From Rutstroemia sp. NJR-2017a BVV2 (lineage: Eukaryota > Ascomycota > Leotiomycetes > Helotiales > Rutstroemiaceae), in contig NJPS01000046.1 in the NCBI GenBank assembly GCA_002946415.1, positions 1,550,001 to 1,614,000 on the forward strand: a stretch of DNA of 64,000 bases. The letters are read 5' to 3'. Under the pieces are notes generated by a model. That model made no database searches. It was given only the letters and a program-made list of their open reading frames with translations, and was not told the origin of the DNA. The translations under genes and the position numbers were made by a program. Numbering within the stretch: position 1 is the first letter of the stretch; each line of letters starts with the position of its first letter. Below, in pieces: positions 24,895 through 35,742 of the stretch.

Positions 24895-25218
24895 AATAGT
24901 AAAGCACGCTCAATTAATGTTTCAAGAAAATTTTGACGGCACAGCTTCATACAATCGAAAGAAACCTTAGTTGCAGTATAATACAAACTTCTGAATCAAT
25001 AACTTAGCCTGAGCTGAAGGCCATAGTACGCTATTTACACTTCCAAGATCTCATTGCGGAGCCTTTCCGTTATCACACGTCTTATCTGCATCACATCTAT
25101 CTTTAATGCTTCTTGGATTCCGAGCGGCATAGATTATGCATACCGTGTGGCAGGCATCATAACTTTCGTTCTATCAAGGTTCGTGGGTATCCTCACTTTC
25201 TAGATACCGGTAAGAAGT

Positions 25219-25238
25219 CCGGGTATCTCTATACCCGG
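25219..25238. promoter_or_regulatory. Inverted repeat CCGGGTAT-N4-ATACCCGG
   Basis: Perfect 8-nt arms (25219-25226 and 25231-25238) with a 4-nt CTCT spacer. Candidate operator for a dimeric factor; the outer CCGG resembles zinc-cluster CGG half-sites. Confidence 0.6.
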
Positions 25239-25259
25239 ACCCCGCAATTGGTGTTTCCG

Positions 25260-25282
25260 GAGATACCCGCCCCGGGTATCTC
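25260..25282. promoter_or_regulatory. Inverted repeat GAGATACCCG-N3-CGGGTATCTC
   Basis: Perfect 10-nt arms (25260-25269 and 25273-25282) around CCC. Same GGGTATC core as the palindrome 22 bases upstream but in opposite arm order. Confidence 0.6.
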
Positions 25283-25652
25283 TGAAATCGCAGGTAGTGG
25301 CTCGATAAGCTATTAAGCTGTGTTGAGCAGGGGGATTGTTGCTGAAATTGTGCTATGATATACTGGCGAGGGTCATAATGGGCCCGGGTATGTCAGATAT
25401 CGGCAATGCCTATTCCAATTTCTGTTATGTTATACCCAGTGGTGTGGAATGGTCTGCGATGGATATAAGTAGGCATCAAGCCTTCGAGTCTCTTTGCTGC
25501 TCAGTCATTTTCGTCTTTGCATGTAAATTTTTGAATTTCAGATCAAATTTGCAAATTCTTCACATCTTTTGAAGACTCAAGGCCGAAGTAAAAACAAACC
25601 CAACACCTTGGGCACTGCTCACCACACTCTCCCTTCGTCTAACATATCCGTC

Positions 25653-27880
25653 ATGGGGCAATTAAACCGGACTCAGAAACCTCATCCCCTCGCCCAGCTT
25701 TCAGTCGAAGAAGCACACCGAGCGAGAGATGTCGTCTTACGTCTACACGACAAAGCAATCATAGACTTTCGAACCATCTCCCTTGAAGAACCAGCCAAAG
25801 CAGAACTTTCCAATTTTCTTGCGGCCGAACATAACGGCACCCTCACATCTTCGACCCCTCTCCCAAAACGTGTAGCAAGAGTCACTTACGATATCATCGG
25901 CAACAACAAGATTCCACAATACTATGAGTCACTCATTGATATCGAAAAAGGTGCTGAGATATCACACGAACTCGTCAGTACTGCGCATCATGCTAGTTTG
26001 ACTTTGTAAGTTTGACACCTTCGTCTTCATCTGGCTATTTACTTACTTAATTGCAGAGGAGAATTTGACGAACTGGTCAAGGCTACTTGGGGATCTTCCT
26101 CCTTCAAAGAAGCAGTTGCAGAACTCAACATCCCGCCAGGTTTTGAGGTAGTTGTTGAGCCATGGCCATATGGAGGCACCATCGAAGCAGAAAACCCACG
26201 CTACTTCCAAGGTCTTTGCTTTGCCCAAGACACCCGAAATGGAAATCCCGACTCCAACTTCTACGCATACCCTCTACCAATCATCCCGATCATGGACGCC
26301 ACAACACGTGAAATCGTTCGTGTAGATAAACTTGCCACCGGTGGAATCGAAGATGGTTTCAAAGTCGGAACACACGCTAAAGATCTTCTGGCGCATTGCA
26401 AGTCTGCTGAGTATGTGCCGGAACTGCTCGAACAGGGAGTCCGTCAGGATATGAAGCCAATTAACGTCATTCAACCTGATGGACCTAGTTTCAGCGTTAC
26501 GGATGAGAGCTTGGTTGAGTGGCAGAAGTGGAGATTCCGTGTCGGATTCAACCATCGCGAAGGAGCGACCATCCATGATGTTTGGTATGATGGAAGAAGT
26601 GTGCTTTACAGACTTAGTATCAGCGAGATGGTAAGAATATAAGACTTGGGATCATGGACGTGCATGCTGACAGACTCTCAGACTGTTCCTTACGCAGACG
26701 CACGATCTCCATTCTTCCGTAAGCAGGCATTCGATTTTGGAGACGGCGGAGCTGGTAACTGTGCAAACAACCTTGAACTCGGCTGTGACTGTTTAGGCGT
26801 AATCAAGGTAAGCATGCCTCACAAGAACCATTCAAAAGCCTCATCTAACATTACCGGAAGTATTTTGATGGAACCAAGACCGAAAGTAATGGAACTGTCT
26901 CCGTCAGCCCTAATGTCATTTGTCTCCACGAGCAAGACAATGGTATCGGGTGGAAGCACACGAACTGGCGTACAGGACGTGCTGTAGTAACACGACATCG
27001 AGAGCTGGTCGTGCAGTTCATCATCACCCTCGCCAACTACGAGTACATTTTCGCATATAAATTCGATCAATCGGGTGGTATCACGGTCGAGACGCGTGCA
27101 ACCGGAATCGTCAGCGTCGTCTCTATCGATGCCGGTAAGAAGTCCGAATACGGAAACGTTGTGTCTCCAGGCGTCCTTGCACAAAACCATCAACACGTTT
27201 TCTGCGTTAGAATCGACCCTGCGATTGATGGTCATGCCAATTCTGTTTTGGTCGAAGAATCCCATGCCGTGCCAATGTCGGAAGAGAGGAATCCTTACGG
27301 CAACTTCTACGAGGTTGTACAGACGCCTATTACAAAGTCTCAATGGATTGATGCAGCGCCTCAGCACAATCGCGTCATCAAAATGGTTAATCCAAACAAG
27401 AAGAATGTTATTAGTGGGAAGAGTGTAGGTTACAAGTTCACACCTGCACCTACACAGATGTTACTTGCTCAAAAGGAAAGCATTCAAGCGCAGAGAGCGA
27501 CATTTGCACAACATCATGTTTGGGTTACAAAATACAAGGATAGCGAGCTGTATGCTGGAGGAAGATACACGCTGCAAAGCCGAAAGGAGATTGATGGAGT
27601 GGGCGACGCGGTTGAAAGGGGCGACGAGTTCGTGAAAGAAGGAGACGATGTTGTGGTTTGGAACAGCTTTGGATTAACACATAATCCAAGAGTCGAAGAT
27701 TGGCCCGTGATGCCGGTGGAGATCCATGAGTTGCACATCAAGCCAGCGGATTTCTTCGAGGCTAATCCGTCGATTGACGTACCGTCCTCGAGGAACTTGG
27801 CATCGAAGTTGGTAGAAAAAGAAAAGAATGGCGATGCATCAGGATGTTGCCAGAAGAGTGGAGTTGATGCAAAGTTGTAA
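25653..27880 (+). CDS. Copper amine oxidase (topaquinone enzyme)
   Basis: Four exons (25653-26005, 26057-26630, 26682-26807, 26861-27880) encode 690 residues, the usual length of fungal copper amine oxidases. It oxidises primary amines to aldehydes with release of ammonia and H2O2. The TPQ cofactor Tyr sits in the LANYEYIFAYKF stretch (N-Y-E-Y consensus). The copper His pair is in AQNHQHVFCVRID, and the third His is in MPVEIHELHIKP. The catalytic-base region reads DARSPFFRKQAFDFGDGGAG. N2/N3 domains precede the large beta-sandwich domain, as expected. No signal peptide; the C-terminus (GVDAKL) could be a weak PTS1-like peroxisomal signal, since some fungal amine oxidases are peroxisomal. The neighbours are a permease and a Zn2Cys6 regulator. 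Confidence 0.95.
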
Positions 27881-28234
27881 GTTTTGTTCTCAATATAGGA
27901 GTTTTGTTGGGCTGGGACACAAAATGGTTTTGGAGTAAAAGCTCGGTTTAGGGAAAGATATCATGTTCGCAATGGGACGCCTACATGGTTTCAGCCATGT
28001 TCTAGCATTAGAGAGAATTGTAATTCAATGACCGAAAGTCCGTGATCCAATGGCTGATGTGTTGATGCTCGCATCCAAGGTCAAGGATGCCACAGATTCA
28101 ACAGTCCCACTGGTGTTAGTTGCATCCGCATCTTAGACTTGCACCGCCCTCGGTTGCTTCTGCTACTGAGATGTCGACGACATTGCCCCGATTGGTTTAT
28201 TTACAAGGAGAATAAGAAGAAGTAGTCGAGATCG
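27881..28234. other. 3' region of amine oxidase gene
   Basis: 354 bases; no gene seen apart from a short ATG frame at 28171 that stops before 28234. It could be a lost first exon of the coding-like region downstream. Confidence 0.35.
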
Positions 28235-28826
28235 TTGCAGGAGGACTGCATAGCCAAGAGCAGCAAGTGCATTAAACTTCTCAGCTCTCAAGACAGACAC
28301 GCAGACTTCTTCTTGCATGAGAAATACGAGCAAGTAAACGAGCTGATGCTCGAAATGGTAAGTTTAAGTCATTTTAACCTACCGAAAAAAGCTTGTCCAA
28401 ACGCGAGCCGACCAACGTCACATCATCCACATCCATCTGGTACATCAGCTTGCTCGCCGCGGAGAAGCATTCTGCGTATGGTAAGGAACGAGAATTTGAC
28501 TTTCTTGGCAAGAGGCTTGGTGACCAGCAGGTATTTGTTGCACATCGCAGAACGTCGGCGAAGCTGTGAAGATCGCTCAATATGGTATAGATGTTGTGGA
28601 GCAAGGGTTCTTTTCTGGAGAAGATTGCGCCGAGGGCAAGGATGGCCTTTCTTCGAGATATTCCAAAGATACTGCATGAAACCATAGCAATTTACTACGT
28701 TTTGCTGGCGCACTACGACTACGAGTGAAATCAGCAAAACTTTGTGAAGGAGTTGTTGAAATTGTTCTAGATGTTTTGTTAAAGCGGACGGACGCTGTGG
28801 CTTTAGACGTGATGACTAAGCGATAA
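28235..28826 (+). pseudogene. Coding-like region of unknown family, frame broken
   Basis: Several stretches read like protein but not in one frame. 28235-28357 gives a segment ending EKYEQVNELMLEM at a GTAAGT donor. 28408-28530 gives PTNVTSSTSIWYISLLAAEK and REFDFLGKRLGDQQ. 28551-28676 in another frame gives VKIAQYGIDVVEQGFFSGED. After a TGA at 28677, 28680-28826 gives LLRFAGALRLRVKSAKLCEG and VVEIVLDVLLKRTDAVALDV. Only a 20-nt intron, too short to be spliced, could join the second and third parts. So at least one frameshift and one stop are present, or the frames are coincidental. I do not recognise the family. It lies just upstream of USE1 on the same strand. Confidence 0.35.
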
Positions 28827-28911
28827 AGCTATCAGCCACATTGCTAAATACCTTCTATACAATGACGATGCTCATGAACGTCTGGTAGACACAAGACACC
28901 TGCGAAACAAC

Positions 28912-29994
28912 ATGGCGAGACTCAACTCTTTGCCGGCGCTGGAGCAGAATGCTAGCTTTATGAATTTGGAGCGCATGCTAGCCAGATTGCAAAAGAACTT
29001 GATCTCAGCAGATTTATCTGCGAAAGCTGGAAATCATTTCGAGCGGGAGAAAATGGGCACAGTAAGGATATTCTCAGTCTGCCAAAGGAACTATTTCTGA
29101 TCCAGGATGCCACAGAACCTCGAGTACGCGCGCAATCTATTAATACATGTCGAGCAAGATGCGCAGAACATCAAAGTGCTGTCAAAGAAACAAGAGGTCC
29201 AGGCTGATTTAGTGCGAAAGCGGGAGCTGTTACATAGATTGGGCGAACGGCTGCAGGAGTTAAATGAGGTTTGTTGGATCTCTAGCAACTGGCGCAGGAA
29301 TACCTGCTGATATTTTTAGCTTGGAGACTATGAATCGGACGATGATACATCTGATGGGGAGGATTTATTAGCTCAAGATACTCCGTCAGAAACTACAGAC
29401 GAAACAGCTACACATGAGGATCGTTCCGCACCTTCACCAACAACTCATACCCCTCCTTTTACAGATATAGACCCCTCGTCACCGCTCTCCAGGTCCCGAA
29501 CTTCAGTCGCGGAAGAACCATATACTCTCCGCTCTCGGGCCCCCCACCACTCCGACCTCTTCACACAACCACCTTCTACCTCTACCTCCAATGCCGATCA
29601 TACCACGGCATACACGACTTCAACCTCCACCAGCACCTCACCACCTGCGCCCACCACAGCCACAGCAACTACAGCCGAAACCCTTCTAACCCACAACCGC
29701 ACCGAACAAGAAGATCTCACTGCATCTCTCCTCAGCATGGCACAGCAACTCAAAGCCTCCTCTCACTCCTTCGCCAACACGCTGGCCTCCGACTCCGCAG
29801 TCTTAGACTCTGCGGTCGCAGGCATGGATCGCAATGAGTTGGGTCTAGAAGCAGCTAGTAGACGGATGGGACATCTAAGGTCGATGACGGAGGGGAAAGG
29901 TTGGTTGGGTAGGATGATTATGTATGCTTATATTGCGGGTTTGGCTGTCCTGGCATTGGTTATTGTGTTTGTGTTACCGAAATTGAGGTTTTAG
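28912..29994 (+). CDS. USE1: USE1-family SNARE of ER-Golgi retrograde traffic
   Basis: Three exons (28912-29061, 29116-29268, 29320-29994) encode 325 residues. Use1 is an ER SNARE that accepts COPI vesicles coming back from the Golgi, with Sec20, Ufe1 and Sec22. The N-terminal helices (LERMLARLQKNLISADL, EYARNLLIHVEQDA) are followed by an acidic and Ser/Thr/Pro-rich linker. Then comes a SNARE-like heptad region (EDLTASLLSMAQQLKASSHS, DRNELGLEAASRRMG), and a single C-terminal membrane anchor (MYAYIAGLAVLALVIVFVLP) ends the protein, the expected tail-anchored topology. The second exon's acceptor was placed after GCCACAG because the nearer CCAG site would break the frame. Confidence 0.85.
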
Positions 29995-30902
29995 TTCGAG
30001 CTGACATGCATTCTGGGCGTCTGTTTTGGGTATTGGGGATATATGCATGGATGGATGGATGGACGGGGGGTGTCTAGGTGTTACGTACCGGGGTTACTTC
30101 TGGGGAGTTTTGTGTGATACCATGAGTGGCGCTTTGTTTTATATCACTGACGTGGGACTGTGTGGGATTTATCTGAGGAGTGAAAGAAGAAGATGCCATC
30201 TTGCTTCTTCATATTCAACTTCTTCTCCAGAGTAGATATTCGAAGAATCTAATCCACACCTACTGGCCTCAAGGCGATACGTCCGGATTCTTCTCATATT
30301 CAAGCATCGAGAGTAACTCTAAAGAGCAACTAAACCTATTTTCTCCAATTGCGCGGCGCGAGGCAAGACTATCATCTACCTCAACTCCACCTCTACCCAA
30401 GATCATCCTCCTCGCGTTCACCAACGTTCAATCCCCCTTTCAATAGAACTTTGAGATCCTCCCTATAATGCCATGCAAATAAAGGCTGTTGCATAAAGAT
30501 AAGATAATAACGAGCAGGATAAAATAAAAATAAAATCAATACGATCCTCCCCTCTTGTGCCATTAGATCAAATCATCGAAAGATTAATTGCAATTGCATA
30601 CTGGACCGAAACGTTGAAAGATGTTTCCAAGGGAAACCGAAAGATGGGAGGAGATCCCGGCGAGTATTGATCGCATGTAATGGTAGATTTGATGCATGGC
30701 GAGGTCAATGGAATTAGATCAAACCGTCGTAAAGATATATAAGATAGAAGGCATGGCGTCGACTGTGCTGGGAGAGTAGAAGCAGATCATAAAACCACCA
30801 TTGGTGAAGCTGCGATTCGAGTTCACGAAAGCGTTGGTCTTCAAAGGTAAGGAAGGTAGGAATAAAGTTGGAGAGGAATCATAGAGTCCCCGCCGTGCTG
30901 AC
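29995..30902. other. Intergenic between USE1 and BRCT/WGR gene region
   Basis: 908 bases with convergent flanks. A short ATGG microsatellite is at 30044-30063. No gene seen. Confidence 0.4.
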
Positions 30903-31223
30903 TCAATCTCCACCTTCACTCTCTGTGCTCGAATCCAAAATCTCTATAACCTGCGGAACCTTTGGAACCGTCGGAGTAGATGGCGGCGAAGGTAACTGGC
31001 GTTTCTTCTTCGCAGCAGTGACAGGCGCATCAATGATCTCCACCTCGCTATCACTGTCATAGTCGCTCTCTTCTACAGTAGTATCCTGTACGACCACACC
31101 GCGGTTCTCGTCCTCGCTACTTTCGCTCTCACTAACATGTGGACTCTCACCACAAGAGTCCACCGTCTTCTCCTTATCGCCCCAAGAAGGCGCCTTCCTC
31201 CAACTCGGCAGCGCACCAACCGG
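30903..31223 (-). other. In-frame acidic tail with two SUMO-interacting-like motifs, after TAG
   Basis: Directly beyond the stop of the BRCT/WGR gene the same frame stays open for 106 residues to TGA-type termination at 30903. It reads PVGALPSWRKAPSW, an acidic Ser/Glu stretch (VSESESSEDENRG), then EVEIIDAP, a basic AAKKKRQLP, and VIEILDSSTESE. EVEIIDAP and VIEILDSS match the hydrophobic-core-plus-acid form of SUMO-interacting motifs. Composition this structured is unlikely by chance, so it was probably the original C-terminus. Confidence 0.55.
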
Positions 31224-32247
31224 CTAGCCCAACCTTGGCCTCTGAAAGCGAAAGAATTGCTCATCATGACCCTTCGGTAGAGGCTCGAGACGATCGTCCC
31301 ATTCTACGCCTGTCTTCTGCTTGAACATGATTTTGAAGTCAGAGAACGCCTCAGCAAACATCTTGGGATAGCATTCTGTTTTCCAATAACTGTTTTTCAT
31401 GTGAGGAATGGACAGTTTGGCGGCCGCCATGTATGTGCAGGGCTTGGCGTGCGATTCGAATAGGTAGACTGTGTATTTTTGTCTGGTGTGCTTGCCGTTG
31501 AGAGTAATTCGGTTGAGAACAACTTTGTACTCGAAGCCAGTGGGGTCGGTATAGACGTGGTGAAATTCTTTATCAATATGTTAGTCTCCAAATGTGAGCT
31601 TTGCAAGCGGCGACTGCATGGAGCCGGAGAGAAACACGATGAATAGGTATACATACTATTATCGACAAATTGTTCCGCCGCTCGAACGCCATCTTCGAAA
31701 CCATTTCTGTAATTCTTTTTCTGCTTATCGGTATAATGAAGGCGTTTCATCACACGGCTGAGAGAGTATCCCTCCGTAGCAAGTTTCTTCTTCTTGCCCG
31801 TTTCTCCAATGAGACAATCCTCAATCCAATCGAGTTCGACTATCTTGCACCGCTTGCCCAAAGCTATGGCTTTCTTGACTGTTGAGAATGATGACTGTTA
31901 GTAGCTCTAGTAGATGGCATCAATGCAATGAATTGGTGCATACCCTGAGCCGTCTTCTTTTTGTATTCCTCAATGGTAACAATTAGATGCGTGGTTTCCG
32001 GAGTGACCTCTCGAGAGCAAGAGCCTCCATGTCCTTGGATCCATTTGATAATATTCTCATATGTGCAATTTGGTGAGTTTCTCGCAGTGACGAAGTCACC
32101 TGCAAGCGACATTATGCAACCCGCGAAAATAGATTTCATTGCGCCATTTGAATATCCTTTCGACCGGCCGTTGCTAGAGGTGTTCTTGCCGGGATATGGT
32201 TTTCTTTCCGTCTTGGAAGAACTTTGATGCTTGCGAATGGCTGGCAT
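31224..32247 (-). CDS. BRCT- and WGR-like-domain protein, nuclear
   Basis: Three exons (32247-31944, 31878-31657, 31567-31224) encode 289 residues up to a TAG at 31224. A basic N-terminus precedes a BRCT domain (residues about 37-125): FAGCIMSLAGDF, ENIIKWIQGHGGSCSREVT, THLIVT, and across the intron KRCKIVELDWIEDCL, with the conserved Trp of the last helix. Residues about 175-270 look like a WGR domain as found with PARP enzymes (FHHVYTDPTGFEYKVVLNRI, then FAEAFSDFKIMFKQKTGVEW). No PARP catalytic domain follows. A role in DNA-damage response or chromatin is a family-based inference. The frame continues past the TAG for another 106 sensible residues, so this copy may be truncated. Confidence 0.75.
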
Positions 32248-33390
32248 TGCGATGGCTTTCGTAGAAGTCCGAGGCGTCCTAAAAAACTGTTAGAGGAATG
32301 ACAGAAATTGAAGGCAGTGAAATAAGGATGATGAGCTTGAATTGGGTAGTATACCCCGAGGCATAGATAAATTTCCATGGATGCTAGGTATGTTCAAAAG
32401 TAGAAAGGACAGAGCAGCATGCTTTGAATGAAGTGTTTCGAACCAAGCAGAAAATCCTGGCGGATAAGATGAGACGCCGAAGAATCCGAATGATGAACAT
32501 TTCTATGCTTGATGACACTTGAGATGCCTAACTTCTACCAACATGCCATACGACATCCATCATGGAGTCATGGCGGCCGGTGAAATACGACATGCAGTGG
32601 AAAACGAGAGAACGTGAAGGTGACTTGGTCAAGCAAATCCTTGGAAAATGCCTCAACTTAAGCAAGAGATTAAAGAAAATTGAAGAATACCTTGTGATAT
32701 ATCTCGATTGAATCGGAGCTTGACAGGCCAGTCAGTTGTGCCTGCTGGCAATGACCAAGATGATTTCAGTGAATATGCCTGGAAAATGTATCGCAAGGTT
32801 CTAAGCAAAGGGTATAGAAAGTAGTAATAAGCAATGGGCCGACGGTAATAAAGAAACAGCCTCTGTAGAAGTTGAGAAGAATCCTAGAAACAACTGAATA
32901 CTTTCGTGCATATATGGTAGATGTTGGGGACATTGCGTTGAGAATAAAGTGAATCAATCTGGGCACTAGCCTATGGCCCCCGAGGATTCCCAACGGTATA
33001 TGAGAGAACAAGGTGCATGTAGAATGCTGGAGAGTGAAATAAAGTCCGAGAAAATAAGAGGGAATTGCGAGAGGGTACAAGTGAAGTCGAATGAAAAAGA
33101 AACCATGTCCCTACTTGTTAGCATAGATACTTCCAATGGTGAGGCGTTTTCGCCAAAGACCGAGGGAGAAAGGGGGAGAGGCGATTTGCCTTAGATCTTG
33201 AAAAACACCTAATGAAGACCAGAATTTTAGGCATATGAAGATGGATGCAAGCGCCGTTTCGTAGAATTTCCGAGGTCTTCCCGTTGTCCAGATTCCTTCT
33301 TCTTTTATTTCAGATTTATCCATTGATGATTGATTCGCGCAATATTTGGCAATCATTAGCTATTCATGAGAAACTGGCTATCTAACGCTT
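32248..33390. other. Promoter of BRCT/WGR gene and 3' region of trpC
   Basis: 1143 bases. Frames of about 70-104 codons on either strand have no motifs. An intron-like stretch with AACAG acceptor at about 32285 suggests that a non-coding leader exon is possible. No gene seen. Confidence 0.4.
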
Positions 33391-35742
33391 TTACCTAACA
33401 CTTTTAGCCTCCTTTATGAACGCCTGAATTTTCGAAATATTCTGAGCACCATTCTCTTCCACCCCGCTACTCACATCAACGCCAATGATTCTATCGCTTA
33501 AATCACCTGCCGCTCGAACAGCGTCGACAACATTTTCAGAGTTCAATCCTCCTGCGAGAAGGATTCTAAGTCCACTATCCTTAGCCAAAGTAGCTTGCAC
33601 TTCCGACATATCTAACTTCTGTCCAGAGCCTCCAGAAGCTGAATCTAACAGGGGCACGGTGTGATAACCTCTCTTCGCAAGCCCAGGCTGACCAGGTTTG
33701 AAGCTGCGAATGACAGGAACTGGTATCGTATTCGCCCATTCTAGAGGCTCACTCCCATGCAGCTGCACAATATCCAAGTCGTAAGCTTTCTGTAGTTCTA
33801 GAACCTCTTCTAGTGGTTGGTTTTGAAAGACACCAACCAGAAGTGGCCTATGGCTGGATATGTTCGACGCTGCGTTTGCAAAGAAATCTGTTGCTTGGTT
33901 ACTAACACGATCACTAACGACCGTCCCAGTAGTTTGCTGTGCACCATGAACGGCTTTCGATATGGCAATCGCGTCTTTGTAGGGAACATGACGACCTCTG
34001 CCAGGAACAAGAATCATCCCTATCAAATCGGCACCAGCCTTAATTGCCTCCGTGGCCGCTTCAGCCGTTCGCGTTCCGCAAATTTTGACAAGAAGACTTG
34101 GAGAGGCCGATTTCGTTTGAATGACCGCTCCTCCTAACAGTTCGCGGATGAATGCCGCTGTGTCTCTGGCCCGCATCAATGCTTCGCCTACAAGAACTGC
34201 TCCCACGCCATTCTTTTGGTATGCCTCGACATCCTTTGGACCAGCGATACCACTCAAAGCACATACGATGGTTTCTTTGGGCACTTGGTCCAGAAGACGA
34301 CTCGTTGTCTCAAGATCTACCTCAAAACTTGTCAGATTTCGATTGTTTACGCCGATGACTTTGGCGCCAAGCTTGACAGCTACAGACATTTCATCCGCGG
34401 TGTTGACCTCCACTAGGGGTTCCATTCCTAGAGATATTGAGTAATGATATAACCTGGTAAGAGTCGCGTCGTCCAGCATCTTAACAATGAGCAAAACTGT
34501 GTCAGCACCAGCCAGTCTCGCCTCCAATATTTGATACTCGTCAAAGATAAATTCTTTGCGTAATAAGGCAGGCCTGTTAGGCATACCTTCAAGAGCTTGG
34601 CGTACGGATCGTAGATCGTCAATGCTCCCTTTAAACCATTCTGGCTCGGTTAAGACTGATATCACACTTGCGCCAGCTAACGCATATGTCCTAGCCTGTG
34701 CTGGAGCACATGCAGATAAAGAGATTATACCTTTAGATGGAGACGCCCGTTTGATTTCGGCCATCAGAGAAAGAGGGTAAGGCGATTTCCGTAAACGTTC
34801 CACGAACGGAACGAGAGGAGGTGCTATGTCCATATCGTAAGCCGCTTGTAGGTCAGATGGTCTTTGTGACGGTATCTCCTTCTGCGCCGCTACTGCAGCT
34901 TTTCGGTGTGCAAATATTTTCTCGAGGATGTTTTCTTTCTTGGCGCCATTTGTAGCTGGCTTAGTGCTGGCTTCCCGACTTGTGGCCTCTTTCTGCAGCC
35001 GCTCATTTTCCGCCCAAGTTCCCCCTTGCATTTTCAAAAAGTTCCTCAGCATAACTCTGCCTTCGGCCGTCAGAATACTCTCTGGATGATATTGAACACC
35101 TTCCACCACATATTCTTTGTGTCGAACTCCCATAATAACCCCTTTGCCGCCATCAATGCCTGCTTCGATCCAAGACGATACTTCTAGGCATTCAGGTAAA
35201 GTTGGATGTGTTCCAGCAAGGGAGTGATATCGAGTGACGGGAAGGTCCTGTGGTAGATTTGCGTAGACTCCTTTGGAGTCATGTCGTAGTGGAGATGTTT
35301 TGCCGTGTAGAATCTCGCCAGCAAATACGACTTCTCCGCCATACAGATCTAGTATGCATTGTCTAACCACCAGGTTAATTTTCTGACTTTGTATCTTCCT
35401 ATTGATAACTTACTGTCCCATACAGACTCCGAAGATGGGTATCTTGCCGGCGAAATGTTTGATAGCATCTCTACTGACTCCAGAATCGGTTTTCGGATGG
35501 CCAGGGCCTGGGCTGATGACCAATTGGGTAGGTTTGAGTGCGGCGAGCTCTTCAACACTGATTTCATTGTTTCGGTAGACTGTTACGTTTGCGCCTTCGA
35601 GGACCAAGTATTGGTAGATATTCCATGAGAATGAATCAAAGTTGTCTATCAAGATAACGTTCGAAGCATTCGATAGCGGGGGAGCCGGCTTGGGCTGCTG
35701 CGGGGAGTGGTCAATCAGAGCTGTAGCAGGCATAGTCTTCAA
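33391..35742 (-). CDS. trpC: Trifunctional tryptophan biosynthesis protein (GATase-IGPS-PRAI)
   Basis: Two exons (35742-35414 and 35362-33391) encode 766 residues. Residues 1-240 are the glutamine amidotransferase of anthranilate synthase: [12 protein letters not shown], the nucleophile Cys107 in FGVCMGQQ (read across the intron), and the His/Glu in VQYHPES. Residues about 255-515 are indole-3-glycerol-phosphate synthase ([47 protein letters not shown]). Residues about 525-766 are phosphoribosylanthranilate isomerase ([48 protein letters not shown]). This fused order is the ascomycete TRP1/trpC form; it works with anthranilate synthase component I, encoded elsewhere. It is divergent from NUP188, with a TGAGTCA site in the shared promoter. 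Confidence 0.97.

Larger units (their letters stand above)
24895..25652. promoter_or_regulatory. Divergent promoter, permease and copper amine oxidase
   Basis: 758 bases between the two start codons. It carries at least five copies of GGGTAT(C) or its complement: 25185-25192, 25203-25208 (partial), 25219-25238 (paired), 25260-25282 (paired) and 25383-25391. Repeated symmetric sites in a shared promoter are the usual form of a co-regulator binding cluster. Which protein binds is not shown. Confidence 0.55.

Noticed and set aside
28531..28550. 20-nt intron that would rescue the broken frame before USE1
   Set aside because: Far below the length a spliceosome can remove; the smallest credible intron in this window is 41 nt.
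32766..33080. 104-codon minus-strand frame between BRCT/WGR gene and trpC
   Set aside because: No motif or codon signal; hydrophobic content fits T-rich non-coding DNA.
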